A program made the translations under genes and the position numbers. Positions 61,814 to 64,000 of a DNA stretch of 64,000 nucleotides are shown here, piece after piece. Each line of letters begins with the position of its first letter. The stretch's first letter is position 1. The notes below the pieces were generated by a model. It saw nothing but the letters and a program-made list of their open reading frames with translations, did not search any database and was not told the DNA's origin. Source of the DNA: Pseudobutyrivibrio xylanivorans (GTDB lineage Bacteria > Bacillota > Clostridia > Lachnospirales > Lachnospiraceae); NCBI RefSeq assembly GCF_010906925.1, contig NZ_VTVE01000003.1:372001-436000 (forward strand). Direction: 5' to 3'.

Positions 61814-62887
61814 ATGAAAAAGAAGATTTTATCAGTACTCATGTGCGCTGCAATGGCAGTGTCTTTGATGGCCTGTGGTGGCTCATCAGACAAGACATCT
61901 AATTCAGGAGCAGCTACTTCAGAGGGAGGAGCAGCAGAGAGCTCAGAATTAAAGATCGGTCTTGTTACAGACGTCGGTGGTGTTAACGACCAGTCATTCA
62001 ACCAGTCAGCATGGAAAGGTCTTCAGGATGCAGAGAAGGACTTTGGCGTAACAGTTAACTATCTTGAGTCAAAGACAGATTCTGACTACAACGCTAATAT
62101 CGAGTCATTTATCGATGAGGATTATGACTTAATCATCTGCGTAGGTTACATGCTTGCAGATGCTACAAGAACAGCAGCTGAGGCAAATCCAGACGTTAAA
62201 TTTGCAATTATTGATGATGCTACAAATGCAGATCTTGACAATGTAACATGTCTTACATTCAAGGCTGAGCAGTCATCTTACTTAGTAGGTTATGTTGCAG
62301 GTCTTACAACACAGAAGAACAACGTAGGTATCGTCCTTGGTATGGCTTCTGAGACAATGCACGGTTTTGGTTACGGTTATGTAGCAGGTGTTCTTGATGC
62401 TAACCCAGATTGTAAGGTACAGCAGATCAATGCTAACACATTCTCTGATTCAGCAGTTGGTAAGACATCAGCTAACACAATGATCACAAACGGCGCTGAT
62501 ATCATCTTCCAGGCAGCTGGTGCTACAGGTATCGGTGTTATCGAGGCTTGTAACGAAGCTGGCGATGGCATCTATGCTATCGGTGTAGATCAGGATCAGG
62601 CTTACCTTGCTCCAGATTCAGTTCTTACATCAGCTATGAAGTCAGTTGACGTTTCTGTATATGATACAGTTGAGAATCTTGTAAACGGTACACTTGAGGG
62701 TGGTAACGTAGTATACGATCTTGCATCAAACGGTGTTAATATCGCTCCTACACAGGACCTCCTTACAGATGATGTAATCGCAGCAGTTGAGGATGTTAAG
62801 GCTAAGATCATCAGCGGCGAAATCCAGGTTCCAGCTACACAGGCTGATTTCGAAGCTAAGTACGGCGATGTTTACGAGTTAGACTAA
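61814..62887 (+). CDS. BMP-family nucleoside-binding lipoprotein
   Basis: The 357-residue protein is a surface lipoprotein with the lipobox LMAC (Cys21) and a Ser/Gly-rich linker. The domain opens with LKIGLVTDVGGVNDQSFNQ and includes KTDSDYNANIESFIDEDYDLI, YVAGLTTQKNNVGIVLGM and FQAAGATGIGV, typical of the BMP/TmpC family that binds purine nucleosides for an ABC importer. No permease or ATPase genes follow, so the importer partner must lie elsewhere. AGAAGGAG precedes the ATG. Confidence 0.93.
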   Translation: MKKKILSVLMCAAMAVSLMACGGSSDKTSNSGAATSEGGAAESSELKIGLVTDVGGVNDQSFNQSAWKGLQDAEKDFGVTVNYLESKTDSDYNANIESFIDEDYDLIICVGYMLADATRTAAEANPDVKFAIIDDATNADLDNVTCLTFKAEQSSYLVGYVAGLTTQKNNVGIVLGMASETMHGFGYGYVAGVLDANPDCKVQQINANTFSDSAVGKTSANTMITNGADIIFQAAGATGIGVIEACNEAGDGIYAIGVDQDQAYLAPDSVLTSAMKSVDVSVYDTVENLVNGTLEGGNVVYDLASNGVNIAPTQDLLTDDVIAAVEDVKAKIISGEIQVPATQADFEAKYGDVYELD

Positions 62888-62935
62888 TTTAGATAGACAT
62901 AATTTAAAATTTTAAGTGACAATAGCCACTATACT

Positions 62936-62972
62936 AGAATACCGAATCGGGGCCTCCCTGGTTCGGTATTCT
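62936..62972 (+). terminator. Hairpin between the BMP gene and yjjI
   Basis: AGAATACCGAA (62936-62946) pairs with TTCGGTATTCT (62962-62972). It lacks a T-run and ends only 20 bases before the next start, so it may be an attenuator or read-through structure that lowers yjjI expression. Confidence 0.55.
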
Positions 62973-62991
62973 TAATCAAGGAGGAGAAATC

Positions 62992-64000
62992 ATGATTAGA
63001 CCGATTTCTAACGATAGAGTTGAGAAGACTCGAGAGGAAATATTAGATATTATTAAGAGTTCAACTCTTACTCATGAGCAGAAGGTAACATGTGTTGCTA
63101 ACAAGGCCGATTCATTGCTTGAGGTTCTCGATGAAGTGCCAGGGCTTGATGAATTATTAAATTGCCCACAGGAAGACAGATGCATCTGTGATTTATCAGA
63201 AGGACATGCACCACTTCGTCCTAGATATATTGCTCCAGATTATCAGAAGCTTATGAAGGAAGGCTGTACATATTTGAACTTGGCTCCTCCTACTGATTTA
63301 TATGAAGCATTAAACACGCTATTGATTTTCTATAAGCACGTTCCTAGCGTTACCAACTATCCAGTATATTTAGGTCAGCTTGATGATTTGATTGAGCCAT
63401 TTATTGACACAGTTGATGAGAAGACAGCTGCAAAGCTAATCAAGCTTTTCCTATTAAATGTAGATAGAACAGTTTTAGATTCATTTGCTCACGCAGATAT
63501 TGGACCAAAGCCATCTAAGACAGCTCACTTTATTTTTGAAGCAGAGAAAGAATTAGAAGATGCGGTTCCAAATCTTTCCCTCAAATATCAGGAGGGGATT
63601 AGCTCAGATGAATATTTAAAAGAAGCGGTAGAATGTGCATTAGTGTCTGCTAAGCCAAGCTTTGCAAACCACAATATGTTCTCTAAGGAATTCAAGGGAG
63701 AGTATGTTATTGCCAGCTGTTACAATGGTCTTTACCTTGGTGGCGGCTCATACACACTTTGCCGTCTTATCCTTGGAAATATTGCAAAGCGTTCTTCTTC
63801 AATAGAAGATTTTAAGACAAAGCAGCTTCCATATGTTATGGATGTTATGGCTAAATACATGGATGCACGAATCAAATTTGAGGTTGAGGAAAGCGGTTTC
63901 TTTGAAAACAATTTCCTTGCTCGAGAAGGATTTATTGCACGTGATAAATTTACAGCAATGTTTGGCTTAGTTGGCATGGCTGATGCTGTTAATATGCTTC
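62992..64000 (+). CDS. yjjI: YjjI-type glycyl-radical enzyme (N-terminal part)
   Basis: The frame is open from ATG 62992 to the right edge, giving 336 residues. It starts with MIRPISNDRVEKTREEIL, then ICDLSEGHAPLRPRY and HVPSVTNYPVYLGQLDDLIE, which match the YjjI (DUF3029) group of glycyl-radical enzymes. ASCYNGLYLGGG (residues 241-252) holds the likely thiyl-radical cysteine. In E. coli yjjI is next to the deo operon; here deoC is 6 kb upstream. The glycine radical site lies beyond the window. AAGGAGGAG precedes the ATG. Confidence 0.75.
   Translation, partial: MIRPISNDRVEKTREEILDIIKSSTLTHEQKVTCVANKADSLLEVLDEVPGLDELLNCPQEDRCICDLSEGHAPLRPRYIAPDYQKLMKEGCTYLNLAPPTDLYEALNTLLIFYKHVPSVTNYPVYLGQLDDLIEPFIDTVDEKTAAKLIKLFLLNVDRTVLDSFAHADIGPKPSKTAHFIFEAEKELEDAVPNLSLKYQEGISSDEYLKEAVECALVSAKPSFANHNMFSKEFKGEYVIASCYNGLYLGGGSYTLCRLILGNIAKRSSSIEDFKTKQLPYVMDVMAKYMDARIKFEVEESGFFENNFLAREGFIARDKFTAMFGLVGMADAVNML

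Overview
The window looks like chromosome of a Firmicute of the Lachnospiraceae type (Butyrivibrio/Pseudobutyrivibrio-like). The grounds are AT-rich DNA with G+C-poor intergenic regions, strong AGGAG-type ribosome sites with occasional GTG/TTG starts, a T-box leader before valS, ABC-exported cell-wall polysaccharide genes, LytR-CpsA-Psr and LTA-synthase-like proteins, and a FeoA-FeoA-FeoB-Cys-rich protein iron operon. The genus assignment is inference. No rRNA, tRNA, CRISPR array, prophage or intact insertion sequence was seen.

Layout. 1-863: end of an unidentified gene, then thymidine kinase. 876-29424: a large surface-polysaccharide locus with a GT-C-like membrane protein, an FkbH-like protein, both halves of an ABC exporter (4658 and 8708, separated by a phosphodiesterase and an AT-rich orphan gene), a 1176-residue kinase-like/RgpF/HAD fusion, two-domain family 2 glycosyltransferases, UDP-sugar dehydrogenase, an LTA-synthase-like protein on the minus strand, an acyltransferase, a UDP-sugar pyrophosphorylase, the lipid-linked priming glycosyltransferase and an LCP ligase. 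29555-32765: glmS and an HtrA protease, both serving envelope synthesis and quality control. 32975-35123: two AT-rich orphan membrane proteins and a VanZ-like protein. 35292-39561: carbamate kinase behind a structured leader, then the feo operon. 39764-46423: two orphan proteins and a second glycosyltransferase cluster (three GT2, one DUF4422, one HAD phosphatase).

46420-53122 is the most unusual part. Three minus-strand genes encode exported or membrane-anchored surface proteins: one with an 11-residue repeat stalk, one 724-residue secreted protein of no recognised family, and one with 14-residue acidic repeats. They diverge from a secreted papain-fold cysteine protease resembling the IdeS/Mac group, which has an Asp-Thr repeat linker and a long structured 5' leader. 

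53254-64000: valS under T-box control, bracketed by an 86-bp palindromic repeat whose two full copies differ partly by compensatory changes; a G+C-rich structured stretch; deoC; a DUF342 (FapA-like) / 48-residue protein / zinc-ribbon TPR / HD-GYP run; a BMP-type nucleoside-binding lipoprotein behind a 35-bp palindrome; and the start of a YjjI-type glycyl-radical enzyme. deoC, the BMP lipoprotein and YjjI together suggest (deoxy)nucleoside salvage. All functions are assigned by reading motifs; no database search was run.
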